Shown piece after piece: positions 1-7,430 of a stretch of DNA of 64,000 nucleotides (positions are counted from its first letter, which is position 1; each line of letters begins with the position of its first letter). The DNA is from Hominenteromicrobium mulieris. Lineage in GTDB: Bacteria; Bacillota; Clostridia; Oscillospirales; Acutalibacteraceae. The DNA is taken from the NCBI GenBank assembly GCA_021029595.1, contig JAJJOY010000003.1, forward strand, positions 533,691 to 597,690, read 5' to 3'. Under the pieces are notes generated by a model. It was not told the origin of the DNA. It saw only the letters and a list, made by a program, of their open reading frames with translations, and made no database searches. The translations under genes were made by a program, and so were the position numbers.

Positions 1-180
1 AACGGCAAGGTGGAGCGCAGCCACCGTGAGGATCAGAAACGCTTCTATTCCTGCCATTCGTTCTATTCACTCGACGACTTTGCCAAGCAGCTTGCCGTCC
101 ATAACCGCCGCGCCAACAACTTGCCCATGAGACCCCTCCGCTGGCTCTCGCCTAATGAGTTCGCTGTCCAATATGTTTGA
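1..180 (+). CDS. Transposase C-terminal fragment (rve/DDE integrase core)
   Basis: Frame 1 is open from the window edge to the TGA at 178-180, giving the last 59 residues of a transposase. The fragment starts NGKVERSHREDQKRFY, the conserved block around the catalytic glutamate of rve-type DDE transposases, here Glu5 of the fragment. It ends about 10 bp inside the element terminus, the usual spacing for such elements. The 5' part, with the two catalytic aspartates and the helix-turn-helix, is off the window. It is convergent with truncated rimO, whose last codons run antisense through the end of this gene. Confidence 0.85.
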   Translation, partial: NGKVERSHREDQKRFYSCHSFYSLDDFAKQLAVHNRRANNLPMRPLRWLSPNEFAVQYV

Positions 181-190
181 CAAACCTACA
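1..190 (+). mobile_element. Right end of an IS481/IS3-like insertion sequence
   Basis: The first 180 bases encode the C-terminal end of a DDE transposase, and the element appears to end with the dinucleotide CA at 190. Read inward from 190 on the minus strand, the terminus begins TGTAGGTTTGTCAA, a TG-starting inverted repeat as in IS3/IS481-type elements. The boundary is set by the rimO reading frame, which matches RimO down to the codon ending at 191 and then runs into this repeat. The rest of the element and its left end lie outside the window, so the family assignment and the target duplication cannot be verified. Confidence 0.8.
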
Positions 191-1345
191 CTCCGTCAAC
201 ACGGTGATGTCCCCTCCAACCTGCTTTTCGCCAAGGCGGTCCATAATATTCATCTGTGATTCCATGATGATCTCCGCGCGGTGATTCTTCACCTCGTCGT
301 CGATCTGGTCGGGCATCAAAGCCGCCGGCGTGCCCTCCTCCTGCGAGTAGGCAAAGCAGCCGAGGCGCTCAAATTCAATGTCTTTCACAAATTCCGCAAG
401 CTCGGTGAACTCCTCCTCCGTCTCGCCCGGGAAACCCGTAATAAGCGTTGTGCGCAGCGTCACGCCCGGAATCTTCTCGCGGATTTTCTTCATCAGCGCC
501 GTCAGGCTCTCACGGTCGCCGGTGCGGTTCATGCGCTTTAAAACGCGTGCGGAAGCGTGCTGCAGCGGCAGATCGATATACTTCACAATCTTCTCTTCCT
601 CCGCCATCGTCTCCAAAAGCTCATCCGTCAAAGCGTCCGGGTAACAATAGAGCACGCGCAGCCACTTGAGGCCGTCAATTTTGCACAGGCGGCGCATCAG
701 CTTTGCAAGGGAATATTCGCCGTACAGGTCAATGCCGTAGCGGGTCGTATCCTGCGCAATAAGGATGAGCTCCTTCGCTCCGTTTTCAACGAGACCGCGC
801 GCTTCTTCCTCAATGCTCTCCATCGTGCGGCTGCGGTAGCCGCCGCGGATCATCGGAATCGCGCAGTAAGTACATTTGTTGTCGCAGCCCTCTGCAATCT
901 TGATATACGCAAAATAGCTCGGGGTCGAAAGCTCGCGCTCGCCGCACAGCGGCATTTTGCTCTTTTCGGGAAAGCTCTCCGTAAAATCATTCATTGCACT
1001 TTCAATGCACGCCGCAATGTCCGCGTTCGCGCCGATGCCGAACACGCCGTCCACCTCGGGCAGCTCTTTGTGAATTTCCTCGCGGTAGCGCTCCGCAAGA
1101 CATCCCGTCACCACAATCTTCTTGATGCGGCCCTCTTTTTTCAGCGTCGCAAGCTCCAGAATTTCATCGATGGATTCCTGCTTCGCGCTGTCGATAAAGC
1201 CGCAGGTATTCACGATTGCAACGTCTGCAAGCGCAGCGTCATCGCACAGCTCAAAGCCCGCGTTTTTCAGGTTCGCCATCAGCATTTCGCCGTCCACCTG
1301 GTTTTTGGCACAGCCAAGGCTGACCATTCCCACTTTAATTGCCAT
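152..1345 (-). CDS. rimO: Ribosomal protein S12 methylthiotransferase RimO, C-terminally truncated by the IS
   Basis: RimO adds a methylthio group to an aspartate of ribosomal protein S12 using two Fe-S clusters. Cys12, Cys48 and Cys82 fit the N-terminal UPF0004 cluster, and Cys155, Cys159 and Cys162 (CDNKCTYC) the radical-SAM cluster. The start chosen at 1345 (MAIKVGMVSLGCAKNQ) follows the ribosome binding site GAAAGGG. A longer in-frame start at 1375 lacks this support. After ...GGDITVLTE the frame enters the IS terminus and adds 12 foreign residues before stopping. RimO is normally about 430-450 residues and ends in a TRAM domain; almost all of that domain is missing from this 397-residue product, so activity is doubtful. 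Confidence 0.9.
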   Translation of the reverse strand: MAIKVGMVSLGCAKNQVDGEMLMANLKNAGFELCDDAALADVAIVNTCGFIDSAKQESIDEILELATLKKEGRIKKIVVTGCLAERYREEIHKELPEVDGVFGIGANADIAACIESAMNDFTESFPEKSKMPLCGERELSTPSYFAYIKIAEGCDNKCTYCAIPMIRGGYRSRTMESIEEEARGLVENGAKELILIAQDTTRYGIDLYGEYSLAKLMRRLCKIDGLKWLRVLYCYPDALTDELLETMAEEEKIVKYIDLPLQHASARVLKRMNRTGDRESLTALMKKIREKIPGVTLRTTLITGFPGETEEEFTELAEFVKDIEFERLGCFAYSQEEGTPAALMPDQIDDEVKNHRAEIIMESQMNIMDRLGEKQVGGDITVLTECRFVKHIGQRTH

Positions 1346-1418
1346 GTATATAACCCTTTCTCGGTGCATATCCAAGCCTTAGACATGCCCTTATATAATT
1401 TCTGTTCTGCCGCTACCT

Positions 1419-1447
1419 ATTTTAGCAGAAAACGAGCGGCTTTTCAA
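1419..1447 (-). promoter_or_regulatory. SigA-type promoter of rimO
   Basis: On the minus strand there is TTGAAA (1442-1447), a 17-bp spacer and TAAAAT (1419-1424), about 75 bp upstream of the rimO start codon. It overlaps the stop codon of the doubtful frame at 1444-1713. Confidence 0.6.
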
Positions 1448-1713
1448 TCGAAATGTCGCCCGTTCACAAAAATCATACAATTATACGCGCAAAAACACGC
1501 TTGCCGCCCGGAAATCATGCTTTTTTTGTGTAGCACAGCCACCACGCACGGCACTTTGCCCGGGCACCAGATGTATTCCGCATCCGTATAGTCCGCGTCC
1601 TTAAAGAACTGCTCATAGGAGCTCAGTATAAATTCCCGCTTAAAATCCGCACCCGCTCCGCACAATATTCTGTGCGTCCTGCGGTTGATGACATTCGTAA
1701 GTATATCATGCAC
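1444..1713 (-). CDS. Hypothetical protein (doubtful)
   Basis: An 89-codon frame starting with GTG fills an otherwise empty stretch between rimO and the next gene. A GGGATG-like sequence lies just upstream of the GTG, but the support is weak. The product (MHDILTNVINRRTHRILCG...) has no domain I recognise, no signal peptide and no membrane segment. The orientation agrees with its neighbours. It may be a degenerate remnant or a chance frame. Confidence 0.3.
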   Translation of the reverse strand: MHDILTNVINRRTHRILCGAGADFKREFILSSYEQFFKDADYTDAEYIWCPGKVPCVVAVLHKKSMISGRQACFCAYNCMIFVNGRHFD

Positions 1714-1756
1714 CCCGGCATCCCGATTTCAAAACATAAAAGCTCTCCTGTTGATT

Positions 1757-2191
1757 TTAAACCGTGATCTGTACAAAATACACTCGTTTTTCCTGCGTCG
1801 ATACCAGTATATACAACCTGCTGCCGTCCTCTTTTTCCAGAATTTTGCCGCTTAAATTTTCTTCAAACGGCGGCATGCTTTCTTCCGGCACACCGATCTG
1901 CTTCAAAGTCGTTTCAAGCTCATCCTGCGGAAATTCAACATTTTCCTGCACAAAAGTCGAAAACGTGTCCGCTTTTTCCGCCTCAAAAGCCGTGTACCGC
2001 ACACCGTCGCCGAGCGCCATATCTTTGGAATGTGCCGAATAAACCTCCGTCATGCCCTGCGGTAGCTTGATTTTCCATAATTCCGCGTATTGTTCGGCGT
2101 TCGTCTGCATAAAGCCCAATTTCAGTCCCACGCCGAGCGAAACACCGAAAACCAACACGCAGAGAATTCCGATGCAAACCGACTTTTTCAC
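1757..2191 (-). CDS. Small membrane-anchored protein of unknown function
   Basis: The product has about 144 residues. The GTG start at 2191 is preferred because a strong GGGGGTGAA ribosome binding site precedes it and it places VKKSVCIG and a hydrophobic helix (about residues 5-28) at the N terminus. A longer ATG frame starts at 2251 and overlaps the recX stop, but it has no good binding site. The remaining 115 residues are hydrophilic and probably extracytoplasmic, ending in a strand-rich segment. I recognise no family. It follows recX by 56 bp on the same strand and may be co-transcribed with recA-recX. Confidence 0.6.
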   Translation of the reverse strand: MKKSVCIGILCVLVFGVSLGVGLKLGFMQTNAEQYAELWKIKLPQGMTEVYSAHSKDMALGDGVRYTAFEAEKADTFSTFVQENVEFPQDELETTLKQIGVPEESMPPFEENLSGKILEKEDGSRLYILVSTQEKRVYFVQITV

Positions 2192-2247
2192 AGCTTCACC
2201 CCCGGAACACAAAACGGCCCTGCAACCAAAGCAGCGCCGTTTTACGG

Positions 2248-2859
2248 TCATTCTTCTGAATTTAAGACAGAGAAGATCTCGTCGAAACCGTAGCCGTAGC
2301 GCTGCAAGGCGGCTACGGCACGGCGGCGCACTTTTTCGTCTTCGCGCGCCATGGGATACTTTCGCTCCAAAATGGCGCGGATGTTTTCCTCTGTTTCCGA
2401 ACGTTCTGTGGAAAACTCGTCCATCACCGCGGCGATGAGCGCGTCGTCAATGCCCTTTTGGCGCAACTCCTGCTTTACGCGGCGCGCGCCGAATTTTTTG
2501 CGTGTGAAAAGCTCGTTTGCAAGGCGGCGGGCGTAGTCCTCGTCATTTAGTAAGCCCAACTCTTCCATGTGCTCCACGGCGCTTCGGGCAGCCTCGCGGT
2601 CAAATTCCGCGCGGGTGATCTTGTTTTCCAGCTCTTTTTTGGAGTGGGCGCGGTGCTCCAAAAGGTACAGCGCCTTTTCCTCGGCGCGGTGCTTTGCGGA
2701 GGCCTGCAAAAGCGCGTGCAGCTCCTCGTCGTCGAGCTCGTCGCCGATGGCAATGCCGCGGCACAAAAGCGTTTCCGTGTCCACCTTCACCGCCGCTTCG
2801 CCGTCAATATAAAGCTGTGAAAGCCTGTGGCGGCGCGGGGCGATGTCCGTAATCTTCAT
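2248..2859 (-). CDS. recX: Regulatory protein RecX
   Basis: RecX binds RecA filaments in the cytoplasm and limits their extension and strand exchange. The 203-residue product has the all-helical RecX repeat pattern: KALYLLEHRAHSKKELENKI (about residues 62-81), then LGLLNDEDYARRLANELF and GARRVKQELRQKGI. Its ATG overlaps the recA stop codon by one base (TAATG), so translation is probably coupled. The length suits Gram-positive RecX. The recA-recX pair shares one promoter and an SOS operator upstream of recA. Confidence 0.93.
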   Translation of the reverse strand: MKITDIAPRRHRLSQLYIDGEAAVKVDTETLLCRGIAIGDELDDEELHALLQASAKHRAEEKALYLLEHRAHSKKELENKITRAEFDREAARSAVEHMEELGLLNDEDYARRLANELFTRKKFGARRVKQELRQKGIDDALIAAVMDEFSTERSETEENIRAILERKYPMAREDEKVRRRAVAALQRYGYGFDEIFSVLNSEE

Positions 2860-4031
2860 TATTCGTCATCATCGACCGTGATGTCGATGTCCGCCTGCAC
2901 ATTCTTACGGGTGTTCTCCGCCTGCTCGGGGGATTCTTCCTCCTCGGCCTTTTCAACGGGCTTCGGCGCACTGCCGCCCTTGATGGACTTTGCGTAGAGC
3001 TTATCCGCGTTCTGACGGACGAGCTCGGAAATTTCCTCAAAAATATCCGGGTTGTCGCGCAGGAAGTTCTTCGCATTGTCGCGGCCCTGGCCGATACGCG
3101 TGCCGTTATACGAGAACCACGCGCCGCTCTTCTGCACGATCTCGAGCCTTTCGGCAAGGTCAAGCAGGTCGCCGACCTTCGAGATGCCCTGCCCGTACAT
3201 GATGTCGAATTCGACCTCACGGAACGGCGGCGCAACCTTGTTTTTCACAACCTTGACCTTTGTGCGGGAGCCGATGATGTCGGTACCGCTCTTCAAAACT
3301 TCCTTCTTGCGCACATCGAGACGCACGGAGGAGTAGAACTTCAGCGCGCGGCCGCCCGGTGTGACCTCCGGGTTGCCGTAGACAACGCCGACTTTTTCGC
3401 GCAGCTGGTTGATGAAAATGGCGACGCAGTTTGACTTCGAGATGGCACCGGCAAGCTTTCTTAACGCCTGCGACATCAAACGCGCCTGCAAGCCGACATG
3501 GCTGTCGCCCATTTCGCCCTCGATCTCCGCGCGCGGAACGAGCGCCGCCACGGAGTCCACAACGATAACATCGATGGCGTTGGAGCGCACGAGCGCCTCG
3601 GTGATCTCGAGCGCCTGTTCGCCGGTATCCGGCTGCGAAACGAGCAGAGAATCCACGTCTACGCCGAGCGCGGACGCATAGACCGGGTCAAGTGCGTGCT
3701 CCACGTCTATAAACGCCGCGTTGCCGCCCATTTTCTGGCCTTCGGCGACGCAGTGGAGCGCCAAGGTGGTCTTACCGGAGGATTCCGGCCCGTAGATCTC
3801 AATGATTCTGCCGCGCGGCAGACCGCCGATACCGAGCGCGAGGTCCAGCGAAAGAGAGCCGGTGGAGATCGCATCCACGTGCATGCCGTTGTTCTGGCCA
3901 AGGCGCATGACAGCACCCTCGCCGAACTGCTTTTTAATCTGCGTCAACGCAGTCTCCAGCGCTTTGCGCTTGTCTTCGGGCTTGATGTCCTCCACTTTTT
4001 TGCTTACGGGGCTTTTATTTTCCTTCGCCAT
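2859..4031 (-). CDS. recA: Recombinase RecA
   Basis: RecA is the ATP-dependent strand-exchange protein and the co-protease for LexA cleavage. The 390-residue protein is slightly longer than the usual 345-360 because of an extended acidic C-terminal tail ([15 protein letters not shown]... to DDDE). Walker A GPESSGKT is at residues 81-88, and the RecA signature [14 protein letters not shown] lies mid-protein. The start [12 protein letters not shown] is preceded by a GAAGTGAGG-like binding site. The promoter at 4171-4199 and the LexA-like box at 4209-4222 indicate SOS induction. Confidence 0.98.
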   Translation of the reverse strand: MAKENKSPVSKKVEDIKPEDKRKALETALTQIKKQFGEGAVMRLGQNNGMHVDAISTGSLSLDLALGIGGLPRGRIIEIYGPESSGKTTLALHCVAEGQKMGGNAAFIDVEHALDPVYASALGVDVDSLLVSQPDTGEQALEITEALVRSNAIDVIVVDSVAALVPRAEIEGEMGDSHVGLQARLMSQALRKLAGAISKSNCVAIFINQLREKVGVVYGNPEVTPGGRALKFYSSVRLDVRKKEVLKSGTDIIGSRTKVKVVKNKVAPPFREVEFDIMYGQGISKVGDLLDLAERLEIVQKSGAWFSYNGTRIGQGRDNAKNFLRDNPDIFEEISELVRQNADKLYAKSIKGGSAPKPVEKAEEEESPEQAENTRKNVQADIDITVDDDE

Positions 4032-4170
4032 GGTTATATCCTCACTTCTTTTGAAATTTGGGTTATGGTTCCTGATTGATTGTGTTTCCGTCGAGCGTGG
4101 TTAAAGTTTTCGCCAACCTTTTTCAAAAGGCTGCGGTTTCCAAAGGTGAAACTCTTTTTTTACTGCCTCT

Positions 4171-4199
4171 ATTATACTAAATCCGTCGAAAAAAAGCAA
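4171..4199 (-). promoter_or_regulatory. SigA-type promoter of recA-recX
   Basis: On the minus strand TTGCTT (4194-4199), a 17-bp spacer and a perfect TATAAT (4171-4176) lie about 140 bp upstream of the recA start. Apart from this promoter, the operator and the terminator of the upstream gene, the 314-bp gap 4032-4345 holds nothing else I can see. Confidence 0.8.
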
Positions 4200-4208
4200 C
4201 GGTTTTCT

Positions 4209-4222
4209 CGAACATATTTTCT
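4209..4222 (-). promoter_or_regulatory. LexA (DinR)-like SOS box upstream of recA
   Basis: The sequence CGAACATATTTTCT matches 12 of 14 positions of the Gram-positive LexA consensus CGAACATATGTTCG. It sits 10 bp upstream of the recA -35 element. Location and match both fit an SOS operator. The second half-site is imperfect, so repression may be moderate. Confidence 0.65.
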
Positions 4223-4285
4223 TTTCTTGCTGAGGTGAGCCAAAAAGCGACAGCCAAGAGGACATCACAGGACATCTTTTTGCGC

Positions 4286-4324
4286 AAAAAGGGCAGAACC
4301 CCGGAGAAAACCGGAACTCTGCCC
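4286..4324 (-). terminator. Intrinsic terminator of the phosphohexomutase gene
   Basis: GGGCAGA (4291-4297) pairs with TCTGCCC (4318-4324), with an inner CCGG/CCGG pairing. On the minus strand the stem is followed by five T residues. It lies about 20 nt after the stop codon of the gene ending at 4346. Confidence 0.85.
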
Positions 4325-4345
4325 CTTTTTTAGCTTATGTAGAAA

Positions 4346-6049
4346 TTACAGACCGAGCAGTTCGGTTGCCGCTTTCTCCATTTTTGCGATGATCTCATCG
4401 GACTCTGCGGCGGTTTTACCCTTGCCTGAGAGGTAGATTTTGATCTTCGGCTCTGTGCCGGACGGGCGGACGATGAGCTTGCTGCCGTTCTCCAGACGAT
4501 ACTCGAGCACGTTGGACTTCGGAAGCGTGATCTCCGTCTTCTCCGCGCCCTCTGTGCGCACGGAAAGCTGATAGTCGCTGTCGCCGACGACCTTGAAGCC
4601 GGCAATCTCTGCCGGAGCGTTGTGGCGCAGATGATCCATGATGGAATTCATCTTCTTCATGCCGTCTTCGCCCTCAAACGCGAAGTTGCACAGGGCATTC
4701 TTGTAGTAGCCATACTTTTCGTACAGAACATTGATGGCATCGACGAGCGTCATGCCCTTTTCTTTGTAGTAGGAAGCCATTTCGCAGATGATCATGCTGC
4801 CGTCCACGGCGTCCTTATCGCGCACATAGCCGCCGGAGAGGTAGCCGTAGCTCTCTTCAAAGCCGAGCAGGTAGCGCTCCGGGTGGCCTTCGCTCTCAAG
4901 CAAAGCAATCTGGTCGCCGATATACTTGAAGCCGGTGAGGGTACGGCGAATTTCAATGCCGTAATCCTTCGCGATGCCGTTGACCATATCGGTGGAAACA
5001 ATCGTCGTGACCGCGACCGGGTCCTTCGGCATGGTGCCGAGTTCCGTTTTGCACTGTGCAATAAAGTTCAGGAGCAGAATGCCCACTTCGTTGCCGGTCA
5101 TGAGCACATACTCGCCGTGCTGGTTGACGGCGATGCCTACGCGGTCACAGTCCGGATCGGTCGCGAGCAGCAGGTCGGGCTTTACGGTCTTGCAGAGATC
5201 AAGGCCCTTCTGGAGTGCTTCGCGGATTTCCGGGTTCGGGTACGGGCAGGTGGGGAAGTTGCCGTCCGGCTCGCTCTGCTCCGGCACAACGGTGATGTCC
5301 TTCACGCCGATGCGGTCGAGGATGCGCAGCACGCACATTTTGCCGCTGCCGTTGAGCGGGGTGTAGACGAGCTTGAGGTTATCCGCCGGCTTACCGAGGA
5401 TGCTCACGCCGTAAACCGCGTCGATGAACGCGTTGACGGTCTCTTCGCCAATATATTCCGCCTTGCCGGAAGCGAGCGCCTCCTCAAACGGGATTTTCTT
5501 CACGTCCGCGAAAATATCGAGCGCTTCGATCTCCGCCATAATGCCGTCTGCCATGCCTTCCGTTACCTGACAACCGTCGTTGCCGTAGGCCTTATAGCCG
5601 TTGTACTTTGCCGGGTTGTGGCTTGCGGTAACGCAGATGCCTGCATCACAGTGCAGGTGACGCACAGCGAAGGACAGCGCCGGGGTCGGCATGAGTTGCG
5701 GGTAGAGGTACGCCTTGATGCCGTTTGCGGCGAGCACCGCTGCGGACTCTTTGGAGAACAGCACGCCCTTGTTGCGGCTGTCGTGTGCAATGGCAACGGA
5801 AAGGAGCTTACCCTCCGTGTTGTGCTTATTCAGGTAGTTTGCAAGGCCCTGTGTCGCCTTGCGCACCGTGTAGACGTTCATGCGATTCGTGCCTGCGCCA
5901 ATGACACCGCGAAGGCCGCCGGTGCCGAAGGCAAGGTCTCTGTAAAAACGGTCGTTTATCTCCTCGGGCTGATCCTTAACGGAAAGCAGCTCTTCTTTCA
6001 AGTCGGGATCGTCCAGTTCGACGCTAAGCCATCTTTCATACTCGGTCAT
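4346..6049 (-). CDS. pgcA: Phospho-sugar mutase (alpha-phosphoglucomutase/phosphomannomutase)
   Basis: This alpha-D-phosphohexomutase interconverts hexose 1- and 6-phosphates, feeding nucleotide-sugar and glycogen synthesis. The 567 residues match the long Firmicute PgcA form. The phosphoserine loop TASHNPAKYN is at residues 141-150 (Ser143 catalytic), the metal-binding loop DPDCDR is at 298-303, the sugar-binding loop GFEESYGYL is near residue 398, and the C-terminal phosphate-binding loop is RPSGTEPKIKIYL. It is monocistronic, with its own promoter and terminator. Substrate preference (glucose or mannose phosphate) cannot be told from sequence. Confidence 0.93.
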   Translation of the reverse strand: MTEYERWLSVELDDPDLKEELLSVKDQPEEINDRFYRDLAFGTGGLRGVIGAGTNRMNVYTVRKATQGLANYLNKHNTEGKLLSVAIAHDSRNKGVLFSKESAAVLAANGIKAYLYPQLMPTPALSFAVRHLHCDAGICVTASHNPAKYNGYKAYGNDGCQVTEGMADGIMAEIEALDIFADVKKIPFEEALASGKAEYIGEETVNAFIDAVYGVSILGKPADNLKLVYTPLNGSGKMCVLRILDRIGVKDITVVPEQSEPDGNFPTCPYPNPEIREALQKGLDLCKTVKPDLLLATDPDCDRVGIAVNQHGEYVLMTGNEVGILLLNFIAQCKTELGTMPKDPVAVTTIVSTDMVNGIAKDYGIEIRRTLTGFKYIGDQIALLESEGHPERYLLGFEESYGYLSGGYVRDKDAVDGSMIICEMASYYKEKGMTLVDAINVLYEKYGYYKNALCNFAFEGEDGMKKMNSIMDHLRHNAPAEIAGFKVVGDSDYQLSVRTEGAEKTEITLPKSNVLEYRLENGSKLIVRPSGTEPKIKIYLSGKGKTAAESDEIIAKMEKAATELLGL

Positions 6050-6147
6050 ACTCTATTCTTCCTTCCATGGTTTAAATTTTCGGCAGTGCGAAAAAACGTA
6101 TCTGCCTTATGTTAAATGCGGATGACCCGCACCTACACGCTATAATT

Positions 6148-6176
6148 AGATTACCATTTTATCTGTGCAATGTCAA
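6148..6176 (-). promoter_or_regulatory. Probable promoter of the phosphohexomutase gene
   Basis: A perfect TTGACA (6171-6176) is followed after 17 bp by the weak -10 TAATCT (6148-6153) on the minus strand, about 100 bp before the start codon. Confidence 0.45.
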
Positions 6177-6198
6177 TGACAAATTGCGTCGCTCCATG

Positions 6199-6669
6199 TC
6201 AATTTATGTGTAAAATATTTGTTAGTATCCCGGCGGGCGAAACATCAACCAACCCACAGGTTGCGCGAAAGCCCGAGCAGGAGCCGGGGTTTAAGATATA
6301 CAGTCCGTCGTCGTAGGTCTCGAGCGCCTCGTGCGTGTGGCCGAACAGCAAAAGATTCGCACCCGCTTCCCTTGCGGCGCACACAACGGTATAGAGCCCT
6401 GATTTCACATGGTAAAGGTGCCCGTGTGTGCAGAAAATTTTAGCGCCGTCAAGGTCTAAAATTTCGCGTACCGGCACGTCTGCGCAGCCGAGGTCACAGT
6501 TGCCGCGCACGGAGTAAAATGCGATATTCGGGAACAGGGCGCGCATCATTTGAAAATCGTTTTGCCCGTCGCCGAGAAAAATGACGGCATCCACGTCTCT
6601 GTGCTTTTCGAGCGTTTCGCGCATATAGAGCGGCATGCCGTGGGAATCCGAAAAAACCAGCAGTTTCAT
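6199..6669 (-). CDS. YfcE/MJ0936-type metallophosphoesterase
   Basis: This is a small cytosolic calcineurin-like phosphoesterase of 156 residues, the usual family length. All five metal-binding blocks are visible in order: FSDSHG (residues 6-11), LGDGQND (about 32-38), RGNCD (about 59-63), CTHGHLY and LFGHTHEA. Family members hydrolyse phosphodiesters such as bis-pNPP in vitro with Mn or Ni. The physiological substrate is unknown. It is transcribed towards the phosphohexomutase gene on the same strand, with about 150 bp and a probable new promoter between them. It is divergent from the small-gene cluster starting at 6769. Confidence 0.88.
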   Translation of the reverse strand: MKLLVFSDSHGMPLYMRETLEKHRDVDAVIFLGDGQNDFQMMRALFPNIAFYSVRGNCDLGCADVPVREILDLDGAKIFCTHGHLYHVKSGLYTVVCAAREAGANLLLFGHTHEALETYDDGLYILNPGSCSGFRATCGLVDVSPAGILTNILHIN

Positions 6670-6734
6670 GAAAATTCTCCTTCTTTTGAATTTAACGCAG
6701 ATGAGGTCTCATTTTTTCGCGCCGCGCATAAACT

Positions 6735-6767
6735 GTAAACGGAAGTTTCCCTAAAGGGAGGGTTTAC
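6735..6767 (+). promoter_or_regulatory. Hairpin covering the ribosome binding site of the 6769 gene
   Basis: GTAAAC (6735-6740) can pair with GTTTAC (6762-6767). Inside it TCCCT (6748-6752) can pair with AGGGA (6755-6759). The Shine-Dalgarno sequence AGGGAGG lies in the 3' arm, directly before the ATG at 6769, so the fold would hide the ribosome binding site. The structure is inferred by eye. Confidence 0.35.
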
Positions 6768-6768
6768 C

Positions 6769-7005
6769 ATGAACGAACGTGAAATACAATCGCTTTTGGC
6801 TTTGGCGGCGAAACGGCTGCACACCACGCCGGAAGCGCTGCGCGCCGCCGCCGAAAACGGCGACCTGCAGAACATTATGGGCGGTCAAAATAACGCGGCG
6901 GCTTCGCAGCTAAACCGCGTTTTAAGCGACCCGGAGGCCGCGAAAAAGCTGCTTTCCACACCCGCCGCGCAGAAACTGTTTGAGGCTCTCGGCGGCAAAA
7001 AATAG
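6769..7005 (+). CDS. Small helical protein, first gene of an uncharacterised three-gene cluster
   Basis: The 78-residue product begins MNEREIQSLLALAAKRL and ends DPEAAKKLLSTPAAQKLFEAL, and is predicted helical throughout. The C-terminal part recalls by eye the DP-rich helical STI1-type repeats, but I cannot claim homology. It has a strong AGGGAGG ribosome binding site and no signal peptide or membrane helix. The next gene starts 17 bp downstream on the same strand, and the three genes to 7742 look like one operon. It is divergent from the phosphoesterase gene. I do not know its function. Confidence 0.72.
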   Translation: MNEREIQSLLALAAKRLHTTPEALRAAAENGDLQNIMGGQNNAAASQLNRVLSDPEAAKKLLSTPAAQKLFEALGGKK

Positions 7006-7022
7006 AAAGGAGGTGAGCGGCG

Positions 7023-7415
7023 GTGGAAGACCTGGCCGCAGCCGTACAATCCATTTTAAACGACCCGCAAAGCATGGCGCAGCTGCAGGGCGTGATGAAC
7101 TCGCTTGGCATGAATCCGCCGCAAGCCCCTGCCCCGGCTTCGCCGCCGGTGCAGCAAAAACCGGCGGCCGCCGCGCCGCTCAATTTGCTGAACACTCTAA
7201 ACAACAGCGATCCGATGACGGCGATGCTTTTGCGCGCCGCGCCGCTTTTGGCAAGCGCGAACCGCGAGGATGACTCCACGCGATTGCTTGCGGCGCTGCG
7301 CCCTTTGCTCGGCGAAGCACGGCAGAAAAAGCTGGATGAAGCCTCGAAAATTTTGAAGCTCTTGCACCTTTTGCCGCTTTTGAAAGAGAGCGGCGTTTTA
7401 CAGAATATTCTTTGA
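7023..7415 (+). CDS. Uncharacterised helical protein with Pro/Ala linker, second gene of the small cluster
   Basis: The 130-residue product uses a GTG start at 7023, supported by the AAAGGAGGTGA ribosome binding site about 7 nt upstream. Residues 1-30 are helical (AAAVQSILNDPQSMAQLQGV), a Pro/Ala/Gln-rich linker covers about 32-52, and the C-terminal half is helical and Leu-rich (LLAALRPLLGEARQKKLDEA, then ILKLLHLLPLLKESG). The DP-containing helix resembles the end of the first gene's product, so the two may be related or interact. There is no signal peptide. Similar small Leu-rich proteins are, from memory, annotated as hypothetical in other Clostridia. Confidence 0.72.
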   Translation: MEDLAAAVQSILNDPQSMAQLQGVMNSLGMNPPQAPAPASPPVQQKPAAAAPLNLLNTLNNSDPMTAMLLRAAPLLASANREDDSTRLLAALRPLLGEARQKKLDEASKILKLLHLLPLLKESGVLQNIL

Positions 7416-7430
7416 GAAAGGCGGGGTAAA

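Noticed and set aside
4622..6115. A 497-codon plus-strand frame opposite the phosphohexomutase gene
   Set aside because: It is fully antisense to a certain enzyme gene, with no ribosome binding site.
6721..6740. A sporulation sigma (SigE/SigK-like) -10 element CATAAACT before the small cluster
   Set aside because: The -10 resembles the consensus, but no matching -35 element is present at the required distance.
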